A stretch of DNA of 53,974 nucleotides from an uncultured beta proteobacterium (GCA_903903735.1 CAIUZV010000068.1:1-53974), one strand, 5' to 3'. Positions 10,861 to 22,949 are shown, counted from the first letter of the stretch. Notes: generated from the letters alone by a model not told the origin. Program-made: numbers and translations.

Positions 10861-13215
10861 ATGTCCGCTAGCTTGTTTTGTTTATTGGGTCAATGCGCTG
10901 ATCGTGCCGCGAGCTTCTTACGCCGAGGACTCGTTGGGATGCTGTTGGTAGTGGGGTTGCTCGTTGCTCCCCCGTTCGCCCATGCGTTTGATGCCTTTGT
11001 AGTGAGCGATATCCGAGTCGACGGTATGCAACGTACTGAGCCCGGCTCAGTTTTTTCCCGGCTACCGTTTAAAGTGGGTCAGCGTTTCACAGAGGAACTC
11101 GCGACGGAGTCCGTACGGAAGCTCTATGAAACTGGGCTTTACTCTGATGTGCGGATCCAGACCACCGGACGCGTTGTGATCGTGCAAGTGCAAGAGCGCC
11201 CCACGATTGCCTCGATTTCCTTTACGGGCATGCGAGAGTTCGAACCCAAGAACATGATTGACAGCTTCAAACAAGTTGGGTTTGGGGAAGGGCGCGTGTT
11301 TGACCAAGCAATGTTGGATCAAGCCCAGTTTGAGCTCAAACAACAGTATTTGGCCAAAGGTAAGTACGCAGTAGAAATATCTCCGACGGTGACACCGTTG
11401 CCACGCAATCGCGTCGGAATCAATTTCGATTTGTTCGAAGGTAGCGTGGCGCGAATTAAAGAAATCGCCTTTGTCGGGAACAAGGATTTTTCTGAAAGTA
11501 CCTTGCGCGGCCTGTTTGCGTTGACAACGCCAGGTTGGCTGACTTGGTATACCGATGCGGACAAGTACTCGCGCGAGAAACTGGAAAGAGATATCGAGGA
11601 ACTGAAGTCTTTCTATTTGAATCGTGGCTATCTTGAATTCAAGGTAGAGCCTCCTCAAGTCACGATATCTTCCGATCGCAAAGACATCTTTATCACGCTC
11701 ACGATCAATGAAGGCAAACCCTATAAAGTCACCAGCGTCAAGCTCGCAGGTGAGTTGCTTGGGCTGGACGCTGAGATTGGCCAGCTTGTGCAGCTTAAGG
11801 AAGGTGCGTTGTTTTCTGGCGCAAAGACAAACGCCACGGCTAAGGCGATTTCTGACTACCTTGGAGGTTTAGGATACGCGTTCGCCAACGTGAACCCCAA
11901 TCCCGTACTGGATCGTGAGAACAACACGGCCGAGGTGACTTTTTATGTTGATCCAAGCCGTCGCGTTTATGTGCGACGCATTCAGGTCAGCGGTAACCAT
12001 CGCACCAAAGACGAAGTGGTGCGTCGTGAAATTCGTCAAGTTGAAGCGGCTTGGTATGACTCTGGCAAAATTAAGCTGTCGCGAGACCGACTTGATCGAC
12101 TCGGCTATTTCAAAGACGTCAAAGTATCGACCGAGCCGGTACCCGGCGCACCTGATCAAATCGACGTCAGCGTTGTCGTGTCCGAAAAACCGACTGGCAT
12201 GATAAATGTGGGTGTTGGTTATGGGCAGTCTGAAGGCGTTATTTTGTCTGCAGGTATTACCGAGGAGAACGTATTTGGTAGCGGTACAAACCTGACGCTC
12301 AACATCAATACCAGTCAGTACAACCGGACTGCCATTCTTGCGCACACGGATCCGTATTTTACAAATGACGGCATCAGTCGGACCAGTTCGATTTATTACC
12401 GGACAGTCACGCCGTTCTCAAACAACCCGGGTATGTATGAGGTGACAACAGCCGGCTTAGGCCTGAACTTCGGCGTACCGATCACAGAGTTTGATCGTAT
12501 ATTTCTGGGTGTCAGCCTTGAGCGCAACACGATTGGCCTGTATTCAAACTCGCCGATTGCGTATCGCGAGTATGTTCGCGATTATGGTGACACAACAACA
12601 GCGGCGATTCTCAATACCGGTTGGGCAAAAGACACGCGTGATAGCGCGCTGGCACCGACCAAGGGATCGTTTACTCGACTCAAAGCGGACGTGGGTACCG
12701 GCAGCCTTGAGTACTATTTGCTGGGCGCACAACAGCAGCTGTTTCTGCCCTTGACGCGTGATTACACCATCGCATTTAACGCGATGTTTGATTACGGTAA
12801 GAGCTACAGTGATTTGCCCTACCCAATTATTAAGAACGTCTACGCGGGCGGTATTGGCACTGTTCGTGGTTATTCACAAAGCTCGCTCGGCCCCAAGGAC
12901 CCGCTCACGGGGACATATCTGGGTGGCTCCAAGCGTGTCGTAGGTAACGTTCAGTTGTACCTGCCGTTCCCCGGGACACAACAGGATCGAAGTTTGAGAT
13001 GGTATGTCTTTGGCGATGGCGGTCAGGTTTTTGGGACTGACGGCTTCGGTAATGACACGTCGATCAATTGGAACCAGTTGCGTTATTCGGCGGGTATTGG
13101 ACTGTCTTGGATTTCACCAATAGGGCCGTTGCAGTTATCCCTCGCGAAGGCATTAAACGCTCAGACTGGCGACAACACGCAGGTGTTTCAATTCCAGATT
13201 GGTACCGGGTTCTAG
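10861..13215 (+). CDS. bamA: Outer membrane protein assembly factor BamA
   Basis: Signal peptide; POTRA repeats (FVVSDIRVDGMQRTEPGSVFSRLPF); barrel ending in ...FQFQIGTGF. Confidence 0.96.
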   Translation: MSASLFCLLGQCADRAASFLRRGLVGMLLVVGLLVAPPFAHAFDAFVVSDIRVDGMQRTEPGSVFSRLPFKVGQRFTEELATESVRKLYETGLYSDVRIQTTGRVVIVQVQERPTIASISFTGMREFEPKNMIDSFKQVGFGEGRVFDQAMLDQAQFELKQQYLAKGKYAVEISPTVTPLPRNRVGINFDLFEGSVARIKEIAFVGNKDFSESTLRGLFALTTPGWLTWYTDADKYSREKLERDIEELKSFYLNRGYLEFKVEPPQVTISSDRKDIFITLTINEGKPYKVTSVKLAGELLGLDAEIGQLVQLKEGALFSGAKTNATAKAISDYLGGLGYAFANVNPNPVLDRENNTAEVTFYVDPSRRVYVRRIQVSGNHRTKDEVVRREIRQVEAAWYDSGKIKLSRDRLDRLGYFKDVKVSTEPVPGAPDQIDVSVVVSEKPTGMINVGVGYGQSEGVILSAGITEENVFGSGTNLTLNINTSQYNRTAILAHTDPYFTNDGISRTSSIYYRTVTPFSNNPGMYEVTTAGLGLNFGVPITEFDRIFLGVSLERNTIGLYSNSPIAYREYVRDYGDTTTAAILNTGWAKDTRDSALAPTKGSFTRLKADVGTGSLEYYLLGAQQQLFLPLTRDYTIAFNAMFDYGKSYSDLPYPIIKNVYAGGIGTVRGYSQSSLGPKDPLTGTYLGGSKRVVGNVQLYLPFPGTQQDRSLRWYVFGDGGQVFGTDGFGNDTSINWNQLRYSAGIGLSWISPIGPLQLSLAKALNAQTGDNTQVFQFQIGTGF

Positions 13216-13282
13216 ATCGAGTGAATGTTTCTTAAATGGCACAATGCCAACTTGCAATTTTGTTTACTGTGGAAATTGAATC

Positions 13283-13849
13283 ATGTCTGTAAAAAATATT
13301 TCGAACGCTCAGATTGTGACTGCAGCACAAGTTCACGCTCGCAACAGACGACTGTTTTGGTTGTTGAGTGTCGGGGTGCTGATTCTTGGTGTATTGTTCA
13401 GCGCAATGGCCCAAGCGCAAGGCTCGAAAATCGGCTTTGTGAATACCGAGCGAATCTTGCGCGATTCTATTCCAGCCAAAGCAGCGCAGACCAAGATCGA
13501 GGCTGAGTTCAAAAAGCGCGAAGATGAACTGCAGAGACTTGCCACAAATCTTCGAACTCTCGCTCAGAAGTTTGAAAAAGACGCGCCTGTTCTCTCTGAG
13601 TCAGACCGCAACAAGCGACAGCGCGAGTTAGCTAACATTGACGCAGATATTCAACGCAAACGTCGTGAATTTCAAGAAGACTTCAATCGTCGTCGTAACG
13701 AAGAGTTCGCAACGATTGTGGAAAAGGCGAACGCCGCCATCAAACGGATCGCTGATCAAGAAAACTATGATGTGATTTTGCAGGATGCAGTCACGGTGAA
13801 CCCTCGCATCGACATTACCGATAAAGTCATTCAGGCTCTCGGTAAGTAA
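13283..13849 (+). CDS. skp: OmpH/Skp family periplasmic chaperone
   Basis: KIGFVNTERILRDSIPAKAAQTKIEAEFKKREDELQRL; located between bamA and lpxD. Confidence 0.9.
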   Translation: MSVKNISNAQIVTAAQVHARNRRLFWLLSVGVLILGVLFSAMAQAQGSKIGFVNTERILRDSIPAKAAQTKIEAEFKKREDELQRLATNLRTLAQKFEKDAPVLSESDRNKRQRELANIDADIQRKRREFQEDFNRRRNEEFATIVEKANAAIKRIADQENYDVILQDAVTVNPRIDITDKVIQALGK

Positions 13850-13864
13850 CCAAAGGGTTTAAGC

Positions 13865-14959
13865 ATGCCGGTATTGCTAGACGCGAATCGAGCACCTCCT
13901 TTATCGGCATTGCTGCGCGCAATCCCAAGTGGCTTAGTGCAAAGCGTCGTTGGCGGCGCGGCCCAAGATGCAGATCCATGCGTTGCGGGGCTCGGAGCGC
14001 TTTCCAGCGCCGGCCCCTTGGAAATTTCCTTCATTGTGCATGCGAAGTACCTCGAGCACCTTGCTCAGACTAAAGCTTGTGCGGTGATTGTTCTGCCTGA
14101 GATTGAAGCGCACCTCGCCACCCAATCGCCGCCACCCAGCTTTACGCGTGTCGTGTGCAAACATCCTTATCTTCTTTATGCCCGCATCGCTCAATGGTTT
14201 GAGTGGGCAATACAGCCACCGCGTGAACCAATCATTCACCCGAGCGCAGTGGTCGACTCCACCACGATTCTTGGCGCGGGTGTCACGATCGGTGCAAATG
14301 CGGTGGTAGGTGCCCGCTGTGAGATTGGAGCCATGACCTTTGTAGGCCCAGGGTGTGTGCTGGGCGATGATGTGTCGATTGGTGCGTCTAGCCGGCTGCA
14401 TGCGCATGTGTCGATTTATTCGGGTGTCCAGATCGGCTCGCGTGCTATCTTGCATAGCGGTGTTGTTATAGGTGCGGATGGCTTTGGCTTTGCACCGGAC
14501 CCTAGCTTGGCAAAAGGGGCGTGGGGGAAAATTCCACAGTTGGGCGGCGTATTGATTGGTAATGATGTCGAAGTGGGTGCCAACACAACAATTGATCGTG
14601 GCGCACTTGAAAACACCGTGATTGACGACGGTGTCAAAATTGATAACCTTGTGATGGTTGCGCACAATGTGCGTATTGGTGCACACACGGCGATCGCCGC
14701 CTGTGCTGCGATTGCAGGATCAGCTGTCATTGGCTCTCGCTGCACGATCGGAGGCGCGGCCGGGGTCGCTGGGCACCTTACGATCGGAGACGACGTGCAT
14801 GTGTCTGGTGGCACCGGCATTACGAATGACGTATCAAAGCCTGGACGTTATACAGGTGTGTTTCCGTTTGGCGAGCATTCCGAATGGCAACGAAATGCGG
14901 CAGTAGTTACACAACTCTGGAGTCTTCGAAAGCGTCTACGTGCGCTTGAGCGTCAATAG
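13865..14959 (+). CDS. lpxD: UDP-3-O-(3-hydroxymyristoyl)glucosamine N-acyltransferase
   Basis: Hexapeptide repeats; [58 protein letters not shown]. Confidence 0.96.
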   Translation: MPVLLDANRAPPLSALLRAIPSGLVQSVVGGAAQDADPCVAGLGALSSAGPLEISFIVHAKYLEHLAQTKACAVIVLPEIEAHLATQSPPPSFTRVVCKHPYLLYARIAQWFEWAIQPPREPIIHPSAVVDSTTILGAGVTIGANAVVGARCEIGAMTFVGPGCVLGDDVSIGASSRLHAHVSIYSGVQIGSRAILHSGVVIGADGFGFAPDPSLAKGAWGKIPQLGGVLIGNDVEVGANTTIDRGALENTVIDDGVKIDNLVMVAHNVRIGAHTAIAACAAIAGSAVIGSRCTIGGAAGVAGHLTIGDDVHVSGGTGITNDVSKPGRYTGVFPFGEHSEWQRNAAVVTQLWSLRKRLRALERQ

Positions 14960-15020
14960 GGTTGTCTACGATTAATCGCGATAGCCTTTGGTTGTCGCTC
15001 TCTTAAAGCATTGAATCAAC

Positions 15021-15479
15021 ATGGCGATACAGCTCGATATTAAAGAGATCCTCGATCGGATTCCTCACAGGTACCCGATGCTATTGATCGATCGGGTCCT
15101 TGATATGGTGCCGGGCAAGTCGATTAAGGCGCTTAAGAATGTATCGATTAATGAACCCTTCTTTACGGGTCATTTTCCCCATCATCCCGTGATGCCCGGC
15201 GTACTCATTCTTGAAGCAATGGCGCAAGCGGCAGCGATTTTTTCCTTTGCAGAGGAAACGGGCTTAAAGCCTGTGGATGGCGAGGCCGTGTATTACTTTG
15301 TCGGGATTGACGCAGCGCGTTTCCGCAAGCCGGTGTTGCCTGGTGACCAGCTCATTATTGAAGTCGAGGCCGAGCGGTTAGGGCGTACGATTTGTAAGTA
15401 TCAAAGCAAGGCGTTTGTCGACGGTGTGGTTGTGGCCGAGGCAAAACTTATGTGTGCGATCAGACCACTGGAAAAATAA
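15021..15479 (+). CDS. fabZ: 3-hydroxyacyl-ACP dehydratase FabZ
   Basis: [13 protein letters not shown]...[22 protein letters not shown]. Confidence 0.97.
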   Translation: MAIQLDIKEILDRIPHRYPMLLIDRVLDMVPGKSIKALKNVSINEPFFTGHFPHHPVMPGVLILEAMAQAAAIFSFAEETGLKPVDGEAVYYFVGIDAARFRKPVLPGDQLIIEVEAERLGRTICKYQSKAFVDGVVVAEAKLMCAIRPLEK

Positions 15480-16273
15480 TGTCTGCCCAGATACATCCCA
15501 CTGCCTTGGTCGATCCACAGGCCACACTTGATCCATCAGTGAGCGTCGGTGCTTATTCCATCATTGGTCCACACGTCGTGATTGGTGCGAACACAGTAGT
15601 TGGATCGCATTGTGTGATTGATGGTCATACCACTATTGGTTGTGACAATCATTTTTATCGGTTTTGCTCGATCGGAGGTATGCCTCAGGACAAGAAATAT
15701 GCCGGGGAACCGACGAAACTCGAGATTGGCGATCGGAACATGTTTCGTGAGTACGTCACGATCAATACGGGCACGATTCAAGACGTTGGTGTGACACGTG
15801 TGGGCTCGGACAACTGGGTGATGGCGTATGTACATGTCGCCCATGATTGTCAGGTGGGTAGTCATGTCATTTTGGCGAATGGTGTGCAAATGGGCGGTCA
15901 CGTCCACATCGGTGACTGGGCGATCGTTGGCGGGTTAGCTGCAGTCCATCAATTCGGGCGTATCGGTGCGCACAGTATGACGGGTGGACAAAGTGCACTG
16001 CACATGGATATACCACCTTATGTCATGGGTTCAGGAAATCCCTGCGTGCCTGTTGGCATCAATGCAGAAGGGCTAAAGCGAAGAGGATTCTCGCCAGAGG
16101 CGATATCAGCCTTGCGCGACGCCTATAAGATTGTCTATCGTCGTGGTCTGTCGCTTAGCGACGCATGCCAAGAGTTGAGGGCTCGCCAACAAAGTGAGCC
16201 TGCGGTAGCCGAGGCGATTGAGCCCTTGCTAGCCTTTATCGCTGCTAGCACAAGAGGCATTATCCGCCCATGA
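15479..16273 (+). CDS. lpxA: Acyl-ACP--UDP-N-acetylglucosamine O-acyltransferase
   Basis: [33 protein letters not shown] at 15479 overlaps the fabZ stop (TAATG). Confidence 0.96.
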   Translation: MSAQIHPTALVDPQATLDPSVSVGAYSIIGPHVVIGANTVVGSHCVIDGHTTIGCDNHFYRFCSIGGMPQDKKYAGEPTKLEIGDRNMFREYVTINTGTIQDVGVTRVGSDNWVMAYVHVAHDCQVGSHVILANGVQMGGHVHIGDWAIVGGLAAVHQFGRIGAHSMTGGQSALHMDIPPYVMGSGNPCVPVGINAEGLKRRGFSPEAISALRDAYKIVYRRGLSLSDACQELRARQQSEPAVAEAIEPLLAFIAASTRGIIRP

Positions 16274-17457
16274 CTTGGCGACTAGGGCTAGTTGCAGGCG
16301 AACCGTCAGGCGATCTGATTGCCGCTCGAGTATTGACTGGTTTATCGCAGCGAGATACTGGGTTACGAGCGGAGGGGATAGGCGGACCAAACCTTAGTGC
16401 GCAAGGAATGGATGTTTGGCATCCCATGCACGCATTAACAGTATTCGGCTATGTCGATGCGTTGAAGCGGCTGCCGTCATTGTTTCGAATTTATCATGAC
16501 GTAAAGTCTAGATGGTTGCGTGAACCTCCAAAATTGTTTCTTGGTGTAGATGCACCAGATTTCAATTTCAGACTAGAGCATCGCCTCAAACGCGTAGGCA
16601 TTCCAACCGTTCATTTTGTAAGCCCCTCAATTTGGGCCTGGCGCTACGGGCGGATTCGGCACATTCGTGAGTCCGTGTCACACATGCTGGTTCTGTTTCC
16701 CTTTGAGGAAGCGATCTACCGCAAGGAAGGTATCCCCGTCACGTATGTGGGTCACCCGCTCGCGGATGCTATTCCAATTAGCCCAGATCGGGTTTCAGCA
16801 AGACGACGTTTAGGGCTTTCTGAGACCGCTCGTGTGATCGCGATTTTGCCGGGTAGTCGTTCCTCTGAGGTTCGATTGCTTGCGCCAAGGTTCTTGCAGG
16901 CTGCGCAGCGTATGCAGCAACGTGATCCGTCTCTGCACTTTATTGTGCCGATGGTGAACCAAGATCGAAAGCTAGAGTTTGAGGCGGCGCTTGCACTGTC
17001 CCCGGTTAAACATCTTCAGATATTGCTTTCCTCGACCCAAACGGGCGTGCAGACGGATCCGGTCGCGTGGGTTGCGCTAGAGGCGTGTGATGCCGCATTG
17101 GTTGCGAGCGGTACTGCAACGCTTGAAACCGCATTATTTAAGCGTCCGATGGTAATCTCCTACGCGGTCTCGCCGATGATTCGTCGTGTGATGGGTTGGA
17201 AGTCTGGACAACAGCGACCCTATCTGCCGTGGGTCGGACTGCCCAATATCTTGCTGAATGATTTCGTCGTTCCCGAACTCATTCAGGAGGATGCAACACC
17301 TGAAAAATTAGCGAGTGCGATGTGGGAGCTGTTCGATAACCCATCGCGTTGTGAACAAATGCAGAACCGATTCACTGAAATGCATCACACCTTGAAGCGC
17401 GATACGCCAAGCCGTGTCGCACAGGCGCTGGAGCAAATTGTTCATGATGGGGGCTAA
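16270..17457 (+). CDS. lpxB: Lipid-A-disaccharide synthase
   Basis: [16 protein letters not shown]...[33 protein letters not shown]...LPGSRSSEV. Confidence 0.96.
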   Translation: MTWRLGLVAGEPSGDLIAARVLTGLSQRDTGLRAEGIGGPNLSAQGMDVWHPMHALTVFGYVDALKRLPSLFRIYHDVKSRWLREPPKLFLGVDAPDFNFRLEHRLKRVGIPTVHFVSPSIWAWRYGRIRHIRESVSHMLVLFPFEEAIYRKEGIPVTYVGHPLADAIPISPDRVSARRRLGLSETARVIAILPGSRSSEVRLLAPRFLQAAQRMQQRDPSLHFIVPMVNQDRKLEFEAALALSPVKHLQILLSSTQTGVQTDPVAWVALEACDAALVASGTATLETALFKRPMVISYAVSPMIRRVMGWKSGQQRPYLPWVGLPNILLNDFVVPELIQEDATPEKLASAMWELFDNPSRCEQMQNRFTEMHHTLKRDTPSRVAQALEQIVHDGG

Positions 17458-18097
17458 GCTGACATCAGCTCGCGCTCGGGAGCGCGACGTGCAGCAGGCA
17501 GATTTATTTGCGAGTGACCTTGCAAACTTTGCACATTGTGCAGGAGTAGATGAGGCGGGACGCGGTCCATTGGCCGGCGATGTCTACGCGGCTGCCGTCA
17601 TCCTTGACCCTGCCAAGCCGATTGTAGGACTGGCTGACTCTAAGATTCTGTCGGAATCTAGGCGCGATGCGCTTGCGCTTGAGATTAAGGAGCACGCGAT
17701 AGCCTGGTGTGTGGCCAGTGCGAGCGTGGAGGAGATCGATCGCTTGAATATTCTGCAGGCGACCATGCTTGCGATGCAACGTGCGATTCAAGGTTTAGAG
17801 GTTGTTCCAGATCTTGCTTGGGTAGACGGTAATCGCGCGCCGTTGTTGAACTGTGTGGTCAAGACGATCGTTAAAGGCGATACGTTGGTGCCGGCAATCT
17901 CTGCGGCGTCGATCTTAGCGAAAACCGCTCGGGATCAAACACTGTTAACGCTGCATGCGTTGTATCCGCAGTATGCATTTGATCAGCATAAGGGGTATGG
18001 TACGGCTTTGCATATGGAGCGCTTGCGCGAGCACGGACCCTGTCCGGCCCATCGGCGTAGTTTTGCACCTGTACGTGTTTTATTGGATTCGCAATGA
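17444..18097 (+). CDS. rnhB: Ribonuclease HII
   Basis: [23 protein letters not shown]...[15 protein letters not shown]; start uncertain (17414, 17444 or 17447). Confidence 0.94.
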   Translation: MMGAKLTSARARERDVQQADLFASDLANFAHCAGVDEAGRGPLAGDVYAAAVILDPAKPIVGLADSKILSESRRDALALEIKEHAIAWCVASASVEEIDRLNILQATMLAMQRAIQGLEVVPDLAWVDGNRAPLLNCVVKTIVKGDTLVPAISAASILAKTARDQTLLTLHALYPQYAFDQHKGYGTALHMERLREHGPCPAHRRSFAPVRVLLDSQ

Positions 18098-18864
18098 AAA
18101 GTATTGAGTCGCGTTCGAACCCGTTGTACAAGCAATTGTTCAAGTGGCAGTCGAGCGCAGGGCGCCGAGATGAACCAATTCTTTTGGAAGGTGTTCACTT
18201 GTGCGAGGCCTTTCTAGCCCTCGGACGACAACCTCAGTACGCCTTGTTCGATCAGGCGCGTATCCATGAGCCTCAACTCGTCCGTTTGATCGATAAGTTA
18301 TCAGAAGATGTGTGCTGTACCTTATCCGGCAGTCTGTTGGGTAATTTGTCGAACGTGGATACGGATCAAGGCGTGTTGTTTGTCGTTAAGCCATCGAGTC
18401 CGCCATTGCCTGAACAGTTGGTGGGCAATATGCTTTGGCTTGATCGCGTGCAAGATCCGGGTAACGTTGGCACCTTGCTGAGAACGGCTGCTGCGGCGGG
18501 CATTGTTCGTGTGCTTGCATCTACGGGTACGGCATCGTTGTGGTCTCCTAAGGTGCTGCGTAGCGCTCAGGGAGTACATTTCGGGTTGCGCTTGCATGAG
18601 CATGTCGATTTAGTCGCGGCGACACGTAGTCTGAACGTTCCCTTGATCGTGACCACGCTGGGTGATGCGACTGATCTATTCGATACGAAGTTACCGCCAC
18701 ACGCCGCGTGGGTATTTGGTCACGAGGGGCAAGGCGTGAGTCAATCACTGATTGATCTAGCTGCACTGCGCATAAAAGTCGAACATGCGCCCTCGGTCGA
18801 ATCTTTAAATATCACTGCGGCCGCGGCGGTCTGCCTCTTTGAGCAGCGCAGGCAGCAGCGTTAG
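18094..18864 (+). CDS. TrmH/SpoU-family RNA 2'-O-methyltransferase
   Basis: [25 protein letters not shown]...[18 protein letters not shown]...[24 protein letters not shown]. Confidence 0.9.
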   Translation: MKSIESRSNPLYKQLFKWQSSAGRRDEPILLEGVHLCEAFLALGRQPQYALFDQARIHEPQLVRLIDKLSEDVCCTLSGSLLGNLSNVDTDQGVLFVVKPSSPPLPEQLVGNMLWLDRVQDPGNVGTLLRTAAAAGIVRVLASTGTASLWSPKVLRSAQGVHFGLRLHEHVDLVAATRSLNVPLIVTTLGDATDLFDTKLPPHAAWVFGHEGQGVSQSLIDLAALRIKVEHAPSVESLNITAAAAVCLFEQRRQQR

Positions 18865-18869
18865 TCAAC

Positions 18870-19706
18870 TTAGTACGCAGAATGGCGATCTAAGCCTACC
18901 TCTTGTAAGACGGTTGTTGAAATTTCTTCAATGGACTTTGTTGTCGTGGAGAGCATCGGTATGCTTTCTCTGCGCATCAGCCGTTCAGCCTCTGCGACCT
19001 CGTGGCGACATTGTGGCAGAGACGCATACTGGCTGTCTGGTCGGCGTTCGTGTCTAACTTCCGTGAGTCGCTCGGGTTGAATCGTTAGACCAAACAGCTT
19101 CGCGCGATGGGGCATGATCGTTTTTGGTAGTGCCCCACGGTCAAAGTCTTCCGGTATCAGCGGAAAATTAGCAGCCTTCACACCGTACTGCATGGCTAAG
19201 TACAGGCTCGTCGGTGTTTTGCCGCAGCGGGATACACCGATTAGGATGACGTCTGCTTGGGCCAGCCCTGACACGAACTGGCCGTCATCGTGCGCTAAGC
19301 TAAAGTTAATTGCTTCGATGCGATTACGGTAATGCAACGAGCTAACCGCTTTATGCGATTTGCCGATCGAGTGGCTCGATTTCAGACCGAGATTCTGCTC
19401 AAGTGGCTCAACAAACGCACCAAACAAATCTAAAAAGAGCGCGTTGGCGAGCTTTACACGTGACAGAACGTCAGGATTGACAAGCGTTGTAAAGACGATT
19501 GGCGGCTTGCCTTGATCGGCAGCACATCGATTGATGCGTTGAACAACCGTATCCGCCTTCTCGACTGAGTCGATAAAGGGGACCCGCACTTGTTTGAAGG
19601 TCACCGACTCAAACTGTGACAGTACAGAGTGACTGAATGTTTCAGCCGTAATGCCAGTGCCGTCAGAGATAATAAAAACGGTTCGTTCAGTGGCTGGAGT
19701 GGTCAT
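18870..19706 (-). CDS. ppsR: PEP synthase regulatory protein (kinase/pyrophosphorylase, DUF299)
   Basis: [22 protein letters not shown]...[33 protein letters not shown]; divergent from ppsA. Confidence 0.94.
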   Translation of the reverse strand: MTTPATERTVFIISDGTGITAETFSHSVLSQFESVTFKQVRVPFIDSVEKADTVVQRINRCAADQGKPPIVFTTLVNPDVLSRVKLANALFLDLFGAFVEPLEQNLGLKSSHSIGKSHKAVSSLHYRNRIEAINFSLAHDDGQFVSGLAQADVILIGVSRCGKTPTSLYLAMQYGVKAANFPLIPEDFDRGALPKTIMPHRAKLFGLTIQPERLTEVRHERRPDSQYASLPQCRHEVAEAERLMRRESIPMLSTTTKSIEEISTTVLQEVGLDRHSAY

Positions 19707-19763
19707 AGTGAGTATCCGTTCCCATATTGAAGAAGAGTATAATGCACTGCAACAATTTGTCCT

Positions 19764-19791
19764 GAAAAGTCACCGCAGAAAAGTCACCGCA
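19764..19791. repeat. Two perfect tandem copies of GAAAAGTCACCGCA (14 bp) in the ppsR/ppsA intergenic region
   Basis: 19764-19777 and 19778-19791 identical. Confidence 0.75.
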
Positions 19792-19829
19792 GAAACGTAA
19801 CACTCTGCACACCGAGGGTGGTAGGCCAG

Positions 19830-19860
19830 TTTGGTTAGCGTGCGTCGCACATTAACCAAA
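19830..19860. promoter_or_regulatory. 31-bp quasi-palindrome upstream of ppsA
   Basis: TTTGGTTA-GC-GTGCG-T-CGCAC-AT-TAACCAAA: 8-bp and 5-bp nested perfect arms, symmetric about 19845. Confidence 0.6.
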
Positions 19861-19892
19861 CTCGCTTTCTTATATCGTTAAAGGTGACTTTC

Positions 19893-22256
19893 ATGTCGTA
19901 TGTCGTTTCATTCGAGCAGCTCCGCATGACGGATGTTGACTCAGTTGGAGGAAAAAACGCCTCTCTAGGCGAAATGATTAGCCAGCTCGCACATGCGGGC
20001 GTACGAGTCCCCGGTGGTTTTGCGACCACCGCGCAGGCGTTTCGCGATTTCCTTTCCGGCACGGGATTGGATACGCGTATCGCTGATCGTCTCAAAACAT
20101 TGAATCCCGATGATGTGCGCGAGCTTGCTTTAGCCGGTGCACAAATTCGACAATGGATTGTTGAGGCACCCTTACCTAAGCAGTTGTACGATGATATAGC
20201 CTCTGCATTCGCCACGCTCGATTCCGACGGAAGGGGCTCGTTTGCGGTGCGCTCGTCCGCTACAGCGGAAGACTTGCCCGATGCGTCTTTCGCTGGTCAG
20301 AAAGAAACTTTCTTGAACGTAGTGGGCTTCGACGACGTGATCGATAAGATTCGTCATGTGTTCGCATCCTTGTACAACGATCGTGCAATTTCGTACCGTG
20401 TGCATAAAGGCTACGCCCATGCAGACGTTGCGCTCTCAGCCGGTATTCAGCGAATGGTGCGTTCTGATAAGGGCAGCGCGGGCGTGATATTCACGCTTGA
20501 CACGGAGTCTGGTTTTGCCGATGTGGTGTTTATTACTTCATCGTATGGGCTTGGTGAGACGGTCGTACAAGGTGCGGTAAACCCAGATGAGTTCTACGTG
20601 TTTAAGCCGACGTTGGCTGACGGAAAGTCTCCAATCGTTAGTCGACGCATCGGCTCCAAACTCTTGAAGATGGAGTTTGACAAGGATCGAACAGAGGGCA
20701 GGGCCGTGCGCACGGTCGAGGTGCCCGTGTCAGAACGCAATCGCTTCTCACTGACTGACACCGAGGTCATTGAGTTGGCGAAGTACGCGGTCATTATCGA
20801 GCAACACTATCAGCGCCCCATGGATATTGAATGGGGTCGAGATGGTATTGACGGGAAAATATACATCCTGCAGGCACGCCCGGAAACTGTGAAGTCGCAA
20901 GAGGGCCATAGCGATGTGCAACAGCGCTACAAGCTCAAGGCGACGGGCGATGTGCTCGTGACGGGTCGTGCGATTGGACAAAAGATAGGTGCGGGTCCCG
21001 TGCGCGTGGTCGGCGATATTTCCGATATGGACAAGGTCCAGGCGGGGGATGTCTTGGTGACGGATATGACCGATCCAAACTGGGAACCCGTCATGAAGCG
21101 TGCCTCGGCAATCGTCACGAATCGTGGCGGTCGGACCTGCCATGCCGCAATTATTGCTCGCGAGCTAGGCATTCCGGCTGTGGTGGGTTGTGGCGACGCC
21201 ACCGATCGGCTGAAGGATGGGCAGCAAGTGACAGTGTCATGCGCCGAGGGTGATGAGGGTCGGATCTACGACGGTTTGATAGAGACCGAGATTGAAGAAG
21301 TGCAACGTGGTGCGATGCCTGATATCGGGCTTAAAGTCATGATGAACGTGGGTAACCCCCAGCTAGCGTTTGATTTTTCATTTATTCCGAATCACGGTGT
21401 CGGTCTTGCACGCCTCGAGTTCATTATCAATAACAATATTGGTATTCATCCTAAAGCGGTGCTTGACTATCCCAACGTAGATGCTGAGTTGAAAGTGGCG
21501 GTTGAGTCTGCTGCGCGTGGGTACGCAAGTCCTCGGGCATTCTTTGTAGATAAGCTTGCCGACGGTATTGCAACGATCGGTGCGGCGTTTTATCCAAAGT
21601 CGGTCATTGTTCGCTTGTCGGACTTTAAATCGAACGAATATCGCAAACTAGTTGGTGGCTCGCGCTACGAGCCTGAGGAAGAGAATCCGATGTTGGGTTT
21701 TCGTGGCGCCTCTCGCTACATTTCTGCGGATTTTGCAGAATGTTTCAAAATGGAATGCGAGGCCTTAAAACGTGTACGCAACGAGATGGGGCTGACTAAC
21801 GTTGAAATCATGGTTCCTTTTGTTCGTACCGTGCAACAAGCCAAACGCGTGGTGGATTTGTTGGCCGCACACGGTTTGGTTCGAGGAGAAAATGGTTTGC
21901 GTCTCATCATGATGTGTGAAGTGCCCTCAAATGCCATCTTGGCTGAACAGTTTCTTGAGCACTTCGACGGATTTTCGATTGGTTCGAATGATTTGACGCA
22001 ATTAACGCTGGGGCTTGATCGCGATTCCGGCATGGAACTCTTAGCTGCAGATTTCGACGAGCGTGATGCGGCCGTCAAGTTTATGTTGAGTCGCGCCATC
22101 AATGCGTGTTTGAAAGCCGGTAAATACGTAGGTATTTGTGGCCAAGGGCCAAGTGATCACGCAGACTTTGCCTTATGGTTGCGTGATCAAGGCATCCTTT
22201 CCATGTCACTGAACCCCGACACCGTTGTCGATACGTGGAAAAAGCTAGCAAGCTAG
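19893..22256 (+). CDS. ppsA: Phosphoenolpyruvate synthase
   Basis: [29 protein letters not shown]...[23 protein letters not shown]...[22 protein letters not shown] 19893 preceded by AAAGGTGA. Confidence 0.96.
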   Translation: MSYVVSFEQLRMTDVDSVGGKNASLGEMISQLAHAGVRVPGGFATTAQAFRDFLSGTGLDTRIADRLKTLNPDDVRELALAGAQIRQWIVEAPLPKQLYDDIASAFATLDSDGRGSFAVRSSATAEDLPDASFAGQKETFLNVVGFDDVIDKIRHVFASLYNDRAISYRVHKGYAHADVALSAGIQRMVRSDKGSAGVIFTLDTESGFADVVFITSSYGLGETVVQGAVNPDEFYVFKPTLADGKSPIVSRRIGSKLLKMEFDKDRTEGRAVRTVEVPVSERNRFSLTDTEVIELAKYAVIIEQHYQRPMDIEWGRDGIDGKIYILQARPETVKSQEGHSDVQQRYKLKATGDVLVTGRAIGQKIGAGPVRVVGDISDMDKVQAGDVLVTDMTDPNWEPVMKRASAIVTNRGGRTCHAAIIARELGIPAVVGCGDATDRLKDGQQVTVSCAEGDEGRIYDGLIETEIEEVQRGAMPDIGLKVMMNVGNPQLAFDFSFIPNHGVGLARLEFIINNNIGIHPKAVLDYPNVDAELKVAVESAARGYASPRAFFVDKLADGIATIGAAFYPKSVIVRLSDFKSNEYRKLVGGSRYEPEEENPMLGFRGASRYISADFAECFKMECEALKRVRNEMGLTNVEIMVPFVRTVQQAKRVVDLLAAHGLVRGENGLRLIMMCEVPSNAILAEQFLEHFDGFSIGSNDLTQLTLGLDRDSGMELLAADFDERDAAVKFMLSRAINACLKAGKYVGICGQGPSDHADFALWLRDQGILSMSLNPDTVVDTWKKLAS

Positions 22257-22280
22257 AAAAACTGAATGCGACGTCCGTCA

Positions 22281-22309
22281 TAAAAATGGGGTCGATGACC
22301 CCATTTTTA
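22281..22309. terminator. Bidirectional Rho-independent terminator between ppsA and smpB
   Basis: Perfect 13-bp stem TAAAAATGGGGTC-GAT-GACCCCATTTTTA with A/T flanks; the smpB stop codon lies within the right arm. Confidence 0.85.
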
Positions 22310-22765
22310 GTCTCGATTTCGAGTGTCGTGCTTCATTAAGCGTTCTTTTTCACGGGCCCAGTCTTTTTCTTGTGAGGCGTCGCGCTTATCGTGAAGCTTT
22401 TTGCCCTTTCCCAGACCAAAATCAAGTTTAATACGGCCATTCTTGTAGTGCAAGTTGATGGGGACGAGGGCGTAGCCGCGCTGCTCAACCTTACCTATCA
22501 ACTTGCTGATTTCCTCTGCCTTAAGCAAGAGTTTCCGGGTACGGGTCGAGTTTGGCAGGACATGCGTAGAGGCGGAGTGCAAAGGGCTGATATGCATGCC
22601 TAAGAGCCACAATTCCGCCTCAAGAATCACGACATAGCTTTCCTTAAGTTGGGCTCGACCTTCCCGGATCGCCTTCACTTCCCAGCCTTGCAGGACTAAA
22701 CCCGCCTCAAAGCGCTCTTCGATCAAAAAGTCATGAAACGCTTTGCGGTTTTCGATAATGCTCAT
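22307..22765 (-). CDS. smpB: SsrA-binding protein SmpB
   Basis: [27 protein letters not shown]...[36 protein letters not shown]. Confidence 0.96.
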   Translation of the reverse strand: MSIIENRKAFHDFLIEERFEAGLVLQGWEVKAIREGRAQLKESYVVILEAELWLLGMHISPLHSASTHVLPNSTRTRKLLLKAEEISKLIGKVEQRGYALVPINLHYKNGRIKLDFGLGKGKKLHDKRDASQEKDWAREKERLMKHDTRNRD

Positions 22766-22949
22766 GATTTAGACTATTTGGCGTGAGGGGCCAACATACT
22801 TTGTGAAGCTGGGCCCTCCAGTTTAACCTGTGCAGCAGCAGGATCGATATCTAGGTAAAATTCGCGCTGACTTTGAAAAAAAACGATCCTTGTTCCGATA
22901 CGGACCGTTAACAACTTTAATAAATTCGCCTCAGATACTCAACGTTGCC

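Noticed and set aside
11062-11658. 198-aa minus-strand ORF antisense to bamA
   Set aside because: No domain, no plausible start context, and fully inside bamA.
13237-13255. Sigma-54-like promoter (TGGCAC...TTGCA) upstream of skp
   Set aside because: The GG-GC spacing is about 14 bp instead of the required 10; better described as a short TGGCA-CAA-TGCCA palindrome of unknown meaning.
13934-14686. 250-aa minus-strand ORF antisense to lpxD
   Set aside because: Fully overlaps well-supported lpxD; His/Arg/Thr-rich composition looks like a shadow frame of hexapeptide-repeat codons; no recognisable domain.
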